Positions 8,708 through 16,364 of a stretch of 57,400 nt of DNA are shown here, one piece after another (the first letter of the stretch is position 1; every line of letters begins with the position of its first letter). The translations under genes were made by a program, and so were the position numbers. The notes beneath the pieces are model-generated. The model searched no databases and was not told where the DNA came from. It saw only the letters and a list, made by a program, of their open reading frames with translations. Where the stretch lies: positions 1 through 57,400 of the forward strand of contig NZ_FZOO01000014.1 of the NCBI RefSeq assembly GCF_900188375.1. Reading direction: 5' to 3'. Source of the stretch: Geodermatophilus pulveris. Its GTDB lineage: Bacteria > Actinomycetota > Actinomycetes > Mycobacteriales > Geodermatophilaceae.

Positions 8708-9589
8708 CTACCGGTCGCGCCCGGGCACCCGGGCCATCACCCGGCCGGCCTGCATGCGGACCTCCAGCTTGTCCTGCGGATTGGCGGCCGGGCCGCGGCG
8801 GGGCTGGCCGTCGGCCAGGTCGAACGCCGACTGGTGCCACGGGCAGACCAGGCAGTCGCTGCCGCGCACCTGCTCGACCCGCCCTTCGTACATGGGCCCG
8901 GCCAGGTGCGAGCAGGTGCCGATGAAGACGTCGACCCGCGTCCCCCGGCGGACGACGGCCAGCGGGACGTCCACGCCGCTGCCCCCGCCGGTGCGCAGCG
9001 CCGGCCGCCCGTCGGGCAGGTCGTCGAGCGGGCCGAGGTCGATCCAGTCCGAGGTCAGCGCGCGGGCCGCCGTCGCGGCGTGCGAGGCACCCGAGGACTG
9101 GGCGTAGGACATGTGCCCGCCCACGGCCGCCGACCCGGTGGCCACGCCCAGGCCGGCGTAGGACAGCACCCGCCCCAGCCCGCCGCGGCCGCGCGCCCGG
9201 GCGACCAGCGACCCGACGTACAGACCCAGCGCGACGGTGTTGCCGACGGCGTGCAGCGCCCCGAGCCGCTGGACGCCGACCCCCTGCTCGGACCAGTCGG
9301 CCGCGCCGGACATCGCGGCGGGGATGGCGGCGGCGACGCCAGTGCCGATGAGGACCGTGGCGGCCGGCCGCATCGACGGGATCGCGTCCAGCAGGCCGGC
9401 CGACGTCCAGCTCCCCACGGGGACCTGCACCAGGACCGGGTGCACCGGGTGGCCCAACCACGTCCCGTGCAGCAGGTCCTTGAACGCCTGCGGCTTCAGC
9501 GCGGCCAGCACGGCGCGCCGGGCCGGCTCGATCGCCCTGTCGAAGGTCGCGGAGTCCGCGATCCGGTCGAGGATCCCCATGAGGCTCAT
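8708..9589 (-). CDS. DUF2231 membrane protein fused to Rieske [2Fe-2S] domain
   Basis: This is a 293-residue two-part protein. The N-terminal half contains GHPVHPVLVQVPVG and four hydrophobic segments typical of DUF2231. The C-terminal half is a Rieske domain with ligands Cys and His in TCSHLAGP (near 226) and Cys and His in LVCPWHQSAF (near 249). The predicted role is electron transfer at the membrane; the partner is unknown. DUF2231 proteins fused to or next to Rieske domains are known in actinobacteria. The start MSLMGIL at 9589 is preceded by TAGGAC seven bases upstream, which could be a leaderless -10 box. An in-frame ATG three codons later is the alternative. Confidence 0.87.
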   Translation of the reverse strand: MSLMGILDRIADSATFDRAIEPARRAVLAALKPQAFKDLLHGTWLGHPVHPVLVQVPVGSWTSAGLLDAIPSMRPAATVLIGTGVAAAIPAAMSGAADWSEQGVGVQRLGALHAVGNTVALGLYVGSLVARARGRGGLGRVLSYAGLGVATGSAAVGGHMSYAQSSGASHAATAARALTSDWIDLGPLDDLPDGRPALRTGGGSGVDVPLAVVRRGTRVDVFIGTCSHLAGPMYEGRVEQVRGSDCLVCPWHQSAFDLADGQPRRGPAANPQDKLEVRMQAGRVMARVPGRDR

Positions 9590-9801
9590 GCGCGGCGTCC
9601 TACCCCCGCCGGCCGGCCTCGATACCGTCGGTGCGATCCCGTGACGGACGGTGACCTCCCGGTGACGGGAGCGCCGTGACTGGCCGGGTGACGGTCCACC
9701 GACCAGGTGTCCGACCCCTTCCCAGGGGAATAAGCACTGGCGCACAGCCGATGCCCAGGTGGACCGTGCAGAAAGAACCCGTGGCCAGCAGAGGAGTCCT
9801 C

Positions 9802-10281
9802 GTGACCTGCCCGTCGCTGCTCGTCCGCCGCCCCGCGGCCGGCGAGACCGCGGGCAGCGTGGCGGGCCGGCTGCGCGGCGAGGACACGCTGGCCCAGTTC
9901 ACCCGCTTCGTCCTGGTCGGCGGCTCGACGACGCTGGTCTACGCCGCGCTCTTCGTCGCCCTGGAGGGCTTCGGCTACCTGCCCGCGCACGTCGTCGCCA
10001 CCGCCACCTCCACCGTGCTGGCCAACGAGATGCACCGCCGGCTCACCTTCCACGCCGGCGAGCGGGTCACCTGGCTGACCGCCCAGCTGGAGGCCGGCGG
10101 GGTCACGGTCGTCGGCCTGCTGCTCAGCAGCACGGCCCTCGGCGTCCTCGACTCCCTCGCCCCCGACGCCTCCGTGGTCACCCAGGTCGCGCTCGTCGTC
10201 ACGGTCACCGGCCTGGTCGGCCTGATGCGGTTCATCGCGCTGCGCTGGCTGTTCCGGCCGCGCACGGCCACCACGGCCTGA
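9802..10281 (+). CDS. GtrA-like family membrane protein
   Basis: This is a 159-residue protein with four predicted membrane helices, starting with the GtrA-type pattern QFTRFVLVGGSTTLVYAALF and later carrying NEMHRRLTF. GtrA-like proteins are thought to help move lipid-linked sugars across the membrane for cell-wall or polysaccharide glycosylation. The GTG at 9802 is chosen because GAGGAG sits five bases before it; an in-frame ATG at 9751 and a GTG at 9781 have no ribosome site. The upstream gap (9590-9801) contains several GTGAC words, five between about 9640 and 9695, of unknown meaning. Confidence 0.84.
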   Translation: MTCPSLLVRRPAAGETAGSVAGRLRGEDTLAQFTRFVLVGGSTTLVYAALFVALEGFGYLPAHVVATATSTVLANEMHRRLTFHAGERVTWLTAQLEAGGVTVVGLLLSSTALGVLDSLAPDASVVTQVALVVTVTGLVGLMRFIALRWLFRPRTATTA

Positions 10282-10320
10282 CCCACCGCGACACCCCGCC
10301 GGGGGGTTTGGCCACCGGCG

Positions 10321-10362
10321 TGGTTGAGCACACAACCAGCTGTATGGTTGAACGCACAACCA
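10321..10362. promoter_or_regulatory. Two matched operator palindromes before wrbA-like gene
   Basis: Two 18-bp dyads share the same arms: TGGTTG-agcaca-CAACCA (10321-10338) and TGGTTG-aacgca-CAACCA (10345-10362). Their centres are 24 bp apart, a little over two helical turns, and they end 20 bp before the wrbA-like start. The geometry suits cooperative binding of two repressor dimers over the promoter. Winged-helix sensors of the MarR or HxlR type often control quinone reductases, but no such regulator gene is adjacent. Confidence 0.75.
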
Positions 10363-10382
10363 CGACCTGAACGGAGGCCACC

Positions 10383-10985
10383 ATGGCGAAGATCGCCGTC
10401 ATCTACTACTCATCGACCGGGAACGTGCACCAGCTCGCGGCCGCACTGGCCGACGGCGCCCGCGAGGCCGGCGCCGAGGTCCGCCTGCGGCGGGTCGCGG
10501 AGCTGGCCCCCGAGGAGGCCATCGACTCCAACCCGATGTGGCGGGCGCACGTCGACGCCACCGCCGGCGAGGTCGAGGAGGCCAGCCCCGCGGACATGGA
10601 GTGGGCCGACGGGTACGCCCTCGGGACTCCGACCCGCTTCGGCACGCCGGCCGCGCAGATGAAGCAGTTCATCGACACCCTCGGCGGGCTGTGGTTCACC
10701 GGCAAGCTGGCCGACAAGGGCGCGACCGCCTTCACCAGCGCGCAGAACGTCCACGGCGGCAACGAGACCACGATCCTCACGCTGTTCAACGTCTTCTCCC
10801 ACTTCGGTGCGGTGATCGTGCCGCCGGGGTACACCGACCCGCTGCTGTTCGAGGCCGGCGGCAACCCCTACGGGGCCTCCGTCGCCTCGGGTGGCAAGTC
10901 CGCCACCGCGAACGAGGCCGAGCTGGCCGCCGCCCGCTACCAGGGCCGCCGGCTGGCCGAGGTGACCGCCAAGCTGGTCGCGTGA
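10383..10985 (+). CDS. wrbA: NAD(P)H:quinone oxidoreductase, WrbA-type flavoprotein
   Basis: This 200-residue flavodoxin-fold enzyme is expected to reduce quinones by two electrons using FMN and NAD(P)H in the cytoplasm, which limits oxidative and electrophile stress. The FMN phosphate loop YYSSTGNVHQLA is at residues 8-19. The family motif GTPTRFGTPAAQMK is near 80-93, and the NVHGGNETT loop is near 121. Full length matches the WrbA family. GGAGG lies six bases before the ATG. The gene is monocistronic, with twin operators upstream and a hairpin downstream at 11001-11033. Confidence 0.93.
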   Translation: MAKIAVIYYSSTGNVHQLAAALADGAREAGAEVRLRRVAELAPEEAIDSNPMWRAHVDATAGEVEEASPADMEWADGYALGTPTRFGTPAAQMKQFIDTLGGLWFTGKLADKGATAFTSAQNVHGGNETTILTLFNVFSHFGAVIVPPGYTDPLLFEAGGNPYGASVASGGKSATANEAELAAARYQGRRLAEVTAKLVA

Positions 10986-11000
10986 CGGTCGCGTGACGGC

Positions 11001-11033
11001 GGTGTGCCGGCCCGCGGGCCGGGTCGGCACACC
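11001..11033 (+). terminator. Hairpin after wrbA-like gene
   Basis: GGTGTGCCG (11001-11009) pairs with CGGCACACC (11025-11033), with further GC pairing inside. It lies 15 bp past the stop codon. Confidence 0.7.
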
Positions 11034-11054
11034 GGCCGCGGCTAGCGTGGCGCG

Positions 11055-12533
11055 GTGAGCGAGCCGACCCCCGCGGCCGTCCCGGGCCGCTCCCCCGTCG
11101 CGCCCGCCATCCTGCGCCTGGTCGGCCGCTGGGCCGCCCGGCTGGCCGTCGTGCTCGGCGGGGCGTGGCTGGGCATCCTGCTGCTCGGCCGGGTCGACGC
11201 GCCGATCGGCCCGTTCGACGCCACGGTGGCGCTGCGGCCCCTGGGCGGTGGCGCCAGCCTCGACGTGCCCCCGCTGGGCGCGCTGGAGGTGGACGCCTAC
11301 GACGGGCCGCTGCGGCTGGAGATCGCGCTCAGCCGGGTCGACGAGATCCGGGCGACGCAGCTGGCCACCGACCCGGTGGCGCTGGACGGCCTCGTGGACG
11401 ACGTGAGCGCCGACCTGCGGGACGCCGTCGAGCGGGTCGCCCTGCTGACCGCCCTGGCCGCCGTGGCCGGTGCGACGACGACCTCCCTGCTCGTGCTCCG
11501 CGGCGGCCGCGAGCCGTTGGTCGCCCTGGGCCTGTCCGCCGCGCTGGTCGCGGGCACGGCCGGCGTGAGCGCCGCGACGTGGCGCCCCGAGGCGCTGTCC
11601 CAGCCGACCTACACCGGGCTGCTGGTCAACGCCACCAGCCTGATCGGCGGCGCCCAGGACATCGTGGCCCGCTTCGACGCCTACCGGGCCTCCCTGGAGG
11701 ACCTGGTCGCCAACGTCAGCACGCTGTACGCCACGGTGTCGGCCCTGCCCCCGCCCGGCGGCTCCGGCGACACCGTGGCGCTGCTGCACGTCTCCGACAT
11801 CCACCTCAACCCCGCCGGCCTGGACCTGGTCGCGCAGGTCGTCGACCAGTTCGACGTGGACGCCGTGCTCGACACCGGGGACCTCACCGACTGGGGCACG
11901 CTGCCGGAGGGCTCCCTGGTCGCCCGGGTCGGCGCCCTCGGCGTGCCCTACGTCTTCACCAAGGGCAACCACGACTCCACGGTCACCGTCGAGCTCGTGG
12001 CCGCCCAGCCGAACGCGACCGTGCTCGACGACTCCGCCGTCACGGTCGCCGGCATCGACGTCGTGGGGACGCCGGACCCGCGCTTCACCCCCGACCCGGA
12101 CGCCGACGACGGCGCGCAGACCCTCGAGGAGACCGGCGAGGGCCTGGCCGCGTACGTCGCGACGCTGCCCCGGCCACCGGCGGTCGCCCTGGTGCACGAC
12201 CCCGAGCAGGCGCCGCCGCTGGACGGCGTCGTGCCGCTCGTGCTGGCCGGGCACACCCACGAGCGGGCAGTGACCCGGCTCGACGGCGGCACGCTGCTCA
12301 TGGTGCAGGGCTCCACCGGCGGGGCCGGGCTGCGCGCGCTGCAGGGCGAGTACCCCGAGCCGCTCACCTGCACGGTGCTCTACCTCGATCCGGGCACCGG
12401 CGCGCTGACCGCCTACGACGAGATCACCCTGGGCGGGCTGGGGCAGACCGAGGTCACCATCGAGCGGGAGGTCGTCGGCCTCCCGGCGGCCGGCGCCCGG
12501 CCGGCCCCCGCGCCCGCCTCCCCGACCGGGTGA
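11055..12533 (+). CDS. Membrane-anchored metallophosphoesterase
   Basis: This is a 492-residue protein with an N-terminal hydrophobic helix (about 27-47) and two more near 130-175. A calcineurin-like phosphoesterase domain starts near 240. All metal-binding motifs are visible: SDIH near 249, DTGDLTD near 275, FTKGNHDS near 302, VHDP near 380 and AGHTHE near 397. It should be a binuclear-metal hydrolase facing the outside or attached to the membrane; the substrate is not predictable. The GTG start is six bases after a TAGCGT box (11043-11048), so the transcript is probably leaderless. The next gene, 23 bp downstream, has its own leaderless promoter. Confidence 0.88.
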   Translation: MSEPTPAAVPGRSPVAPAILRLVGRWAARLAVVLGGAWLGILLLGRVDAPIGPFDATVALRPLGGGASLDVPPLGALEVDAYDGPLRLEIALSRVDEIRATQLATDPVALDGLVDDVSADLRDAVERVALLTALAAVAGATTTSLLVLRGGREPLVALGLSAALVAGTAGVSAATWRPEALSQPTYTGLLVNATSLIGGAQDIVARFDAYRASLEDLVANVSTLYATVSALPPPGGSGDTVALLHVSDIHLNPAGLDLVAQVVDQFDVDAVLDTGDLTDWGTLPEGSLVARVGALGVPYVFTKGNHDSTVTVELVAAQPNATVLDDSAVTVAGIDVVGTPDPRFTPDPDADDGAQTLEETGEGLAAYVATLPRPPAVALVHDPEQAPPLDGVVPLVLAGHTHERAVTRLDGGTLLMVQGSTGGAGLRALQGEYPEPLTCTVLYLDPGTGALTAYDEITLGGLGQTEVTIEREVVGLPAAGARPAPAPASPTG

Positions 12534-12556
12534 GCCGGCCGCCCTAGGCTCGGCCC

Positions 12557-12892
12557 ATGCCCACGACCCCCGCGCGCGCCGCCCGGACGGCGGCCGGCGT
12601 CCTCGCCGCGAGCCTCGCGGTGCTGCCGCTGACCGCCTGCTCGTTCAGCACGGACACCCTCTCCTGCAGCGGCAGCGAGTGCACCGTGCGGCTGTCCGGC
12701 GACCAGGCGCAGGTGGACGTCCTCGGGACGTCGCTGTCCTTCGGCGGCGTCCAGGACGGCCGGGCCTCGCTGAGCGTGGGTGGCGCCAGCGTCTCCTGCG
12801 CCGAGGGGGAGACCGTCAGCGTCGCCTCGCTGAGCCTGACCTGCACCACCGTGCAGACCGACTCCGTGGAGCTGACCGCCTCCCTCGGCTAG
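12557..12892 (+). CDS. Small lipoprotein
   Basis: This 111-residue protein has a lipoprotein signal ending LPLTACS (Cys near 28). The mature part has about 84 residues, four cysteines (LSCSGSEC, VSCAE, LTCTT) that could form two disulfides, and alternating hydrophilic and hydrophobic residues suggesting a beta structure. The function is unknown. A TAGGCT box (12545-12550) six bases before the ATG marks a leaderless promoter, independent of the phosphoesterase gene upstream. It converges on the next gene with only three bases between the stop codons. Confidence 0.78.
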   Translation: MPTTPARAARTAAGVLAASLAVLPLTACSFSTDTLSCSGSECTVRLSGDQAQVDVLGTSLSFGGVQDGRASLSVGGASVSCAEGETVSVASLSLTCTTVQTDSVELTASLG

Positions 12893-12895
12893 GGC

Positions 12896-13570
12896 TCAGC
12901 CGGCGATCTCGACGACGATGCGGGTGGGGTCCTCGAGCGCGTACACCCGGAACGGCGCCTCGGCGGTCGTCCCGATGACGGCGACCGAGGTGCCCTCGTA
13001 GGTCGCGTCCCAGGCCACCTCGGTGACCGTGCTGGTGCCCTCGCCGGGCAGCGGGTCGGGCCCGGCCCACTCCTCCACGCCGGTGTCGAAGGGGTAGCCG
13101 GCGCCGGTGACGGTCACCTGCAGCACGGCGTCGCCGGCGACCTCGATGGCGCCGCCCATGCCCTGCGCGTACGCCTCCTCGACGTACCGGACGTCCCAGC
13201 CGGGGGTGCCCGTCCCGGCGACCTCCAGGACGACGCGGTCGTACCCGTCCTGCCGGCCGGTCCGGATCGCGGTGACGGTGACCAGCGCGTCGGCGGAGGC
13301 CTCGCGGGTGGCCGGCGCGGTGTCCCCCTCGAAGGGCGGCGCGGCGGTGGCACCGCCGTCCGGGGTCCCGCCGTCCGCGGGCGTGCCCGGCGCGGCCGAC
13401 CCGGACGGCGCGGGCGCGTCCCCCGTGCTGGCCGAGGGCACCGTGGCGGTGTCCCCGCCGCCGCAGCCGGCGAGCAGCGCGGTGCCGACCAGCGCGGTGC
13501 CGACCAGCGCGGTGCCGACCAGCGTGGTGGCGAGCAGGAGCGACGGGCGGGGGGCGGCGCGGCGGGTCAC
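12896..13570 (-). CDS. Lipoprotein with AMIN-like domain
   Basis: This 224-residue protein has a lipoprotein signal ending LLAGCGGG (Cys near 36), a low-complexity Ala/Gly/Pro/Thr linker (about 40-90) and a C-terminal beta domain of about 130 residues. The domain starts VTVTAIRTGRQDGYDRVVLE and ends FRVYALEDPTRIVVEIA, a pattern seen in AMIN-like domains of actinobacterial lipoproteins. These are thought to bind envelope components. The hydrophobic core of the signal peptide is made of VGTAL repeats. GTG at 13570 is the only plausible start, although no clear ribosome site precedes it. Confidence 0.8.
   Translation of the reverse strand: MTRRAAPRPSLLLATTLVGTALVGTALVGTALLAGCGGGDTATVPSASTGDAPAPSGSAAPGTPADGGTPDGGATAAPPFEGDTAPATREASADALVTVTAIRTGRQDGYDRVVLEVAGTGTPGWDVRYVEEAYAQGMGGAIEVAGDAVLQVTVTGAGYPFDTGVEEWAGPDPLPGEGTSTVTEVAWDATYEGTSVAVIGTTAEAPFRVYALEDPTRIVVEIAG
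13475..13519. repeat. Three 15-bp tandem repeats in signal peptide
   Basis: CAGCGCGGTGCCGAC occurs at 13475-13489, 13490-13504 and 13505-13519, followed by a partial degenerate copy. On the minus strand it encodes VGTAL units that form the hydrophobic core of the lipoprotein signal. Confidence 0.9.
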
Positions 13571-13709
13571 CCGCTGAGCGTGACACCCACGGACCCCTGG
13601 GTGAGCGACCGGTCACGACGTGTCGCCGGAGCGGGGAGCCCCTGGCGCACCCCTGCGCCGGGGCGGTGCGCCGGGCATGTAGAGTCTCTGCTGCCCCCGG
13701 CGAACACGA

Positions 13710-13782
13710 GCCCCCATCGTCTAGCGGTCCAGGACGTCGCCCTTTCAAGGCGGTAGCACGGGTTCGAACCCCGTTGGGGGCA
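13710..13782 (+). tRNA. tRNA-Glu (anticodon UUC)
   Basis: The acceptor GCCCCCA pairs with TGGGGGC. The anticodon arm is TCGCC-CTTTCAA-GGCGG, giving TTC, and the T arm contains GGTTCGAACC. CCA is not encoded. It is the first of three closely spaced tRNA genes. Confidence 0.96.
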
Positions 13783-13804
13783 CGCACCACAGCAGTACAC
13801 GCAA

Positions 13805-13878
13805 GGCCCTGTAGCGCAGTTGGTTAGCGCGCCGCCCTGTCACGGCGGAGGTCGCGGGTTCGAGTCCCGTCAGGGTCG
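13805..13878 (+). tRNA. tRNA-Asp (anticodon GUC)
   Basis: The acceptor GGCCCTG pairs with CAGGGTC, including one G-U pair, and the discriminator is G. The anticodon arm is CCGCC-CTGTCAC-GGCGG, giving GTC. It lies 22 bp after tRNA-Glu. Confidence 0.96.
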
Positions 13879-13901
13879 CTCCCCGGTGGGGACACCGGGA
13901 G

Positions 13902-13975
13902 GGGCAGGTAGCTCAGTCGGTACGAGCGCTCGCCTGAAAAGCGAGAGGTCGGCGGTTCGACCCCGCCCCTGCCCA
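13902..13975 (+). tRNA. tRNA-Phe (anticodon GAA)
   Basis: The acceptor GGGCAGG pairs with CCTGCCC. The anticodon arm is CTCGC-CTGAAAA-GCGAG, giving GAA, and the T arm is GGCGG-TTCGACC-CCGCC. It ends one base before the stop codon of the convergent glycosyltransferase-like gene. Confidence 0.95.
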
Positions 13976-13976
13976 C

Positions 13977-15002
13977 CTACGGCCCCGTCCCGGGTCCCGA
14001 CCTGAGCGTGCGGAGGTCGGGGAGGACGGGGTCCTTCAACTGCGCGTACACCTGGCCGTGCACGGCGCGCACGGCGGCGCGCTGCTCGGCGCGCCAGGCG
14101 CGGTCGGCCGGCCGGGGAGCCGGCCGGGTGAGCGCCGCGGCGACCGCGGCGTCGAGTGACACCGGGTCCAGGCCGTGCTCCTCGTCGTTGTCGTACGGGA
14201 CGACGTCGGCCCACTGGTCGGTGAACCAGCCGCAGCTGGGCGCGACCACCCGGGTGCCGACGTCCCGGCAGACCTCCAGGTCCCGCGAGTGCGTGCCGCA
14301 GCTCTCCGGCAGGACGGCGGCGTGCAGCTCCTGCAGCTGCCCGGCCCACGAGTCCGCCGTGCGCGGCAGGTACTCCAGGCTGTCCCCTGCGGCGAAGACC
14401 GGCGGCGGTGCCACGTCGTCGTCGAGGAACACCCGCAGCCGGCCCCCGCCGTTCACCGCGCCGGACAGCGCGGCGCGGACCACGCCCGCGGGGTCGGGCA
14501 GGGCGGCGGACGGCGCGCGCAGCGCCATGCCGACCAGGCCGCGCTCGCTGCCGAGGTCGGGCACGGGCTCGGCGATCGACGGGTGCGCCACCACGATGGC
14601 CGTCCGGCCGAACCGCGCGGCGATCTCCTCGGCCGCCCCGGGGGTCAGCGTGAGCACCACCTCCGCCGTCGCCAGCAGGGCGGCGAGGTGGGCGTCGTGC
14701 CGGCGCGGGGTCGGCTGCCCGGGGTCGCGCAGTTGGTGCACGGTCAGCACGAGGGGGACGCCGGAGCGCCGGACGGTCTCCGTCCAGCTGACCACCTCGT
14801 CCTCGGGCAGGTGGCCGTAGCCGGAGTGCAGGTGCACCACGTCGATCCCGCCGGCGTGCGCGGCCAGGTGGCCGGGGTCCAGCCAGGGCCCGGGGCCGAC
14901 GTGCACCACGCCGTCGGGCAGAACGGTGTCCACGTAGGCGTCGCTGTGCGGGACGGTGACCACGCGGATCACCGGGCCAGCCGGGGGCTCGGCGGTGCTC
15001 AC
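13977..15002 (-). CDS. Glycosyltransferase-like protein (GT-B fold)
   Basis: This 341-residue cytoplasmic protein has a Rossmann-like N-terminal half with a typical GT4 donor-side layout. It carries IDVVHLHSGYGHLPEDE near 80-96, VPLVLTVHQLRDP near 110, and VVLTLTPGAAEEIAARFG near 150. The C-terminal half ends with a region like those that close the sugar-nucleotide site (RVVAPSCGWFTDQW). The acceptor and sugar are unknown. The GTG at 15002 has GGAGGAG five bases upstream, and longer in-frame extensions are Asp/Pro repeats without a ribosome site. The tRNA-Phe gene abuts its 3' end head-on. Confidence 0.78.
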   Translation of the reverse strand: MSTAEPPAGPVIRVVTVPHSDAYVDTVLPDGVVHVGPGPWLDPGHLAAHAGGIDVVHLHSGYGHLPEDEVVSWTETVRRSGVPLVLTVHQLRDPGQPTPRRHDAHLAALLATAEVVLTLTPGAAEEIAARFGRTAIVVAHPSIAEPVPDLGSERGLVGMALRAPSAALPDPAGVVRAALSGAVNGGGRLRVFLDDDVAPPPVFAAGDSLEYLPRTADSWAGQLQELHAAVLPESCGTHSRDLEVCRDVGTRVVAPSCGWFTDQWADVVPYDNDEEHGLDPVSLDAAVAAALTRPAPRPADRAWRAEQRAAVRAVHGQVYAQLKDPVLPDLRTLRSGPGTGP

Positions 15003-15179
15003 GGCTGCTGCTCCTCCTGCGTGCCGCGCGCTGCGACCGGCAGGGGCGGGACTCGGGTCGGGGTCGTCGGTGTCGGGGTCGGGGTCATCGGGCGTCGAGG
15101 CCCCTACCCGAGGTCGCGGCGCCCAACCCGCGCGGTGACGCATCGTGCCCAGGGAGACCTGGTCGGGTGACGCACGCGG

Positions 15180-15869
15180 TCAGCCGCGGTCGCGGGCCCG
15201 CTGCGCGGCCGCGTAGGCCGGCGCCCGGAAGCGCGCCATCGGCCCGTCGGGCACCAGGCCCGGCGGCGGGTGCCGGACGGCGTCGAAGCGGACGTCGGGG
15301 TCGCCGCCGGGCACCGGGGCGAGCAGCCGCAGCCGGGCGAAGGGCCGCCACGGGCCCGCCCCGCGGGCGGCGGCCAGGGTGAGGACGAGCCGGCCGGCGG
15401 CGGCCGCCGCGCCGACGGGTCCCGGTTCCGGGGTGACCGGCCCGGCGCCCGGTGCGGGCAGCGCGGCCAGGCGCACGGTGCCGGCGACCGACCGGTAGCC
15501 CATGACCGAGGTGTAGACCGCCGCGGCGTCGCGCCGCGGCACCGGGAGCAGGCGGGTGAGCCGGCCGCGTCCGGTGGTGGACAGCAGCAGGTCCACCGGC
15601 CCCTCCGGCCCGGGCACGCGCACGGCCAGGCCCAGCAGGTCCGGCAGCGGCGCGGGCAGCCCCCCGCCGCGGGACAGCCGGGCCAGGACCGGCTGCTCGC
15701 CGCGGCCGGCCAGCCAGGGCACGCCCCACCAGGCCGGCCCGCCGGTGCGCTCCAGGACGGCGTCGAGCACCGCACCGCGCGGGTGCATCGGCTTGGTGCG
15801 GCGCCGGCGGGCCAGGGCGCCGAGCGGGACGGCGACGGCGCGTCCGGCCGTCCGGGGCAGGTCGCTCAC
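15180..15869 (-). CDS. Catalase-superfamily-like protein lacking heme ligands
   Basis: This 229-residue protein contains a catalase-like core pattern: MHPRGAVLDAVLE near 28, PVLARLSRGGGLPAPLPD near 60, GLAVRVPGPEGPVDLLLSTT near 79-98, and MGYRSVAGTVRLA near 120. The distal catalase His and proximal Tyr contexts are not seen, so peroxide dismutation is unlikely. Homologues in actinobacteria are often labelled phosphodiesterase without a clear basis. GTG at 15869 is preceded by TAGGGG six bases upstream, a weak leaderless box. The gap to the glycosyltransferase start (15003-15179) shows no gene. Confidence 0.65.
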   Translation of the reverse strand: MSDLPRTAGRAVAVPLGALARRRRTKPMHPRGAVLDAVLERTGGPAWWGVPWLAGRGEQPVLARLSRGGGLPAPLPDLLGLAVRVPGPEGPVDLLLSTTGRGRLTRLLPVPRRDAAAVYTSVMGYRSVAGTVRLAALPAPGAGPVTPEPGPVGAAAAAGRLVLTLAAARGAGPWRPFARLRLLAPVPGGDPDVRFDAVRHPPPGLVPDGPMARFRAPAYAAAQRARDRG

Positions 15870-16034
15870 CCCGGCCCCCTACCCCGCCCGGCGGGCGCCG
15901 TCCACCCGTCCCGGTGCGCCCGGGACGCGTGGGGCGGGTGCGCCCGACCCGTCGGGACCCCGCCAACACCGGCGTGATCATCCGGTGGGGTCCCGCCAGG
16001 TGACACCGTGCGAGCGGTTGCCTACGGTCGGACG

Positions 16035-16202
16035 GTGCTCGAGTCGCTGCTGGTCCTCGCCGGTGTCCTCGTCGGGCTGGTCGCCCTGCTCGCCCTCATC
16101 GTGGCCCTGAGCGCCCGCCCGGACCCCCGCCCGGCGGCCGGCCGGTCGCCGGGCGCGCCGGCGCGCACCCCGGCGTCCCGGCCCGCCTCCCCGGCCCGCT
16201 GA
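16035..16202 (+). CDS. Small single-pass membrane protein
   Basis: A 55-residue protein begins VLESLLVLAGVLVGLVALL, one strong transmembrane helix (about 3-25). A hydrophilic Pro/Ala/Arg-rich tail follows. I chose the GTG at 16035 because a TACGGT box (16023-16028) lies six bases before it, the same leaderless layout as several neighbours. An in-frame GTG at 16008 with AGGTGA upstream is an alternative that adds nine residues. The function is unknown. It precedes a penicillin-binding protein gene, but three hairpins separate them. Confidence 0.62.
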   Translation: MLESLLVLAGVLVGLVALLALIVALSARPDPRPAAGRSPGAPARTPASRPASPAR

Positions 16203-16213
16203 GCGGCGGGCCG

Positions 16214-16300
16214 CCGACCGCGCGCCGGAGTCGCGGTCGGCGCGTCGCCGGGACGCGCCGACCGCCGCGCCGTCCACCGTGCCGCGCGGCGCCACGGTGG
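16214..16300. other. Cluster of competing hairpins before PBP gene
   Basis: CCGACCGCG (16214-16222) can pair with CGCGGTCGG (16232-16240). The second arm overlaps GGTCGGCGCGTC (16235-16246), which can instead pair with GACGCGCCGACC (16252-16263). A third hairpin is CCACCGTG (16274-16281) with CACGGTGG (16293-16300). The first two folds exclude each other. Simple termination of the small upstream gene is the plain explanation. Confidence 0.5.
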
Positions 16301-16364
16301 GCGATGATCCGGGCACGGCGGCGCGGTTCCCCGCACGCCGGAGCACGAGCGCGGTGAGGACGAC

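Noticed and set aside
9586..10359. 257-codon minus-strand frame over the GtrA gene
   Set aside because: It is an antisense shadow; the plus-strand gene has four membrane helices and a GAGGAG site.
13475..13519. 15-bp repeats as regulatory iterons
   Set aside because: They are in frame, encode the signal peptide core and lie after the start codon; there is no origin nearby.
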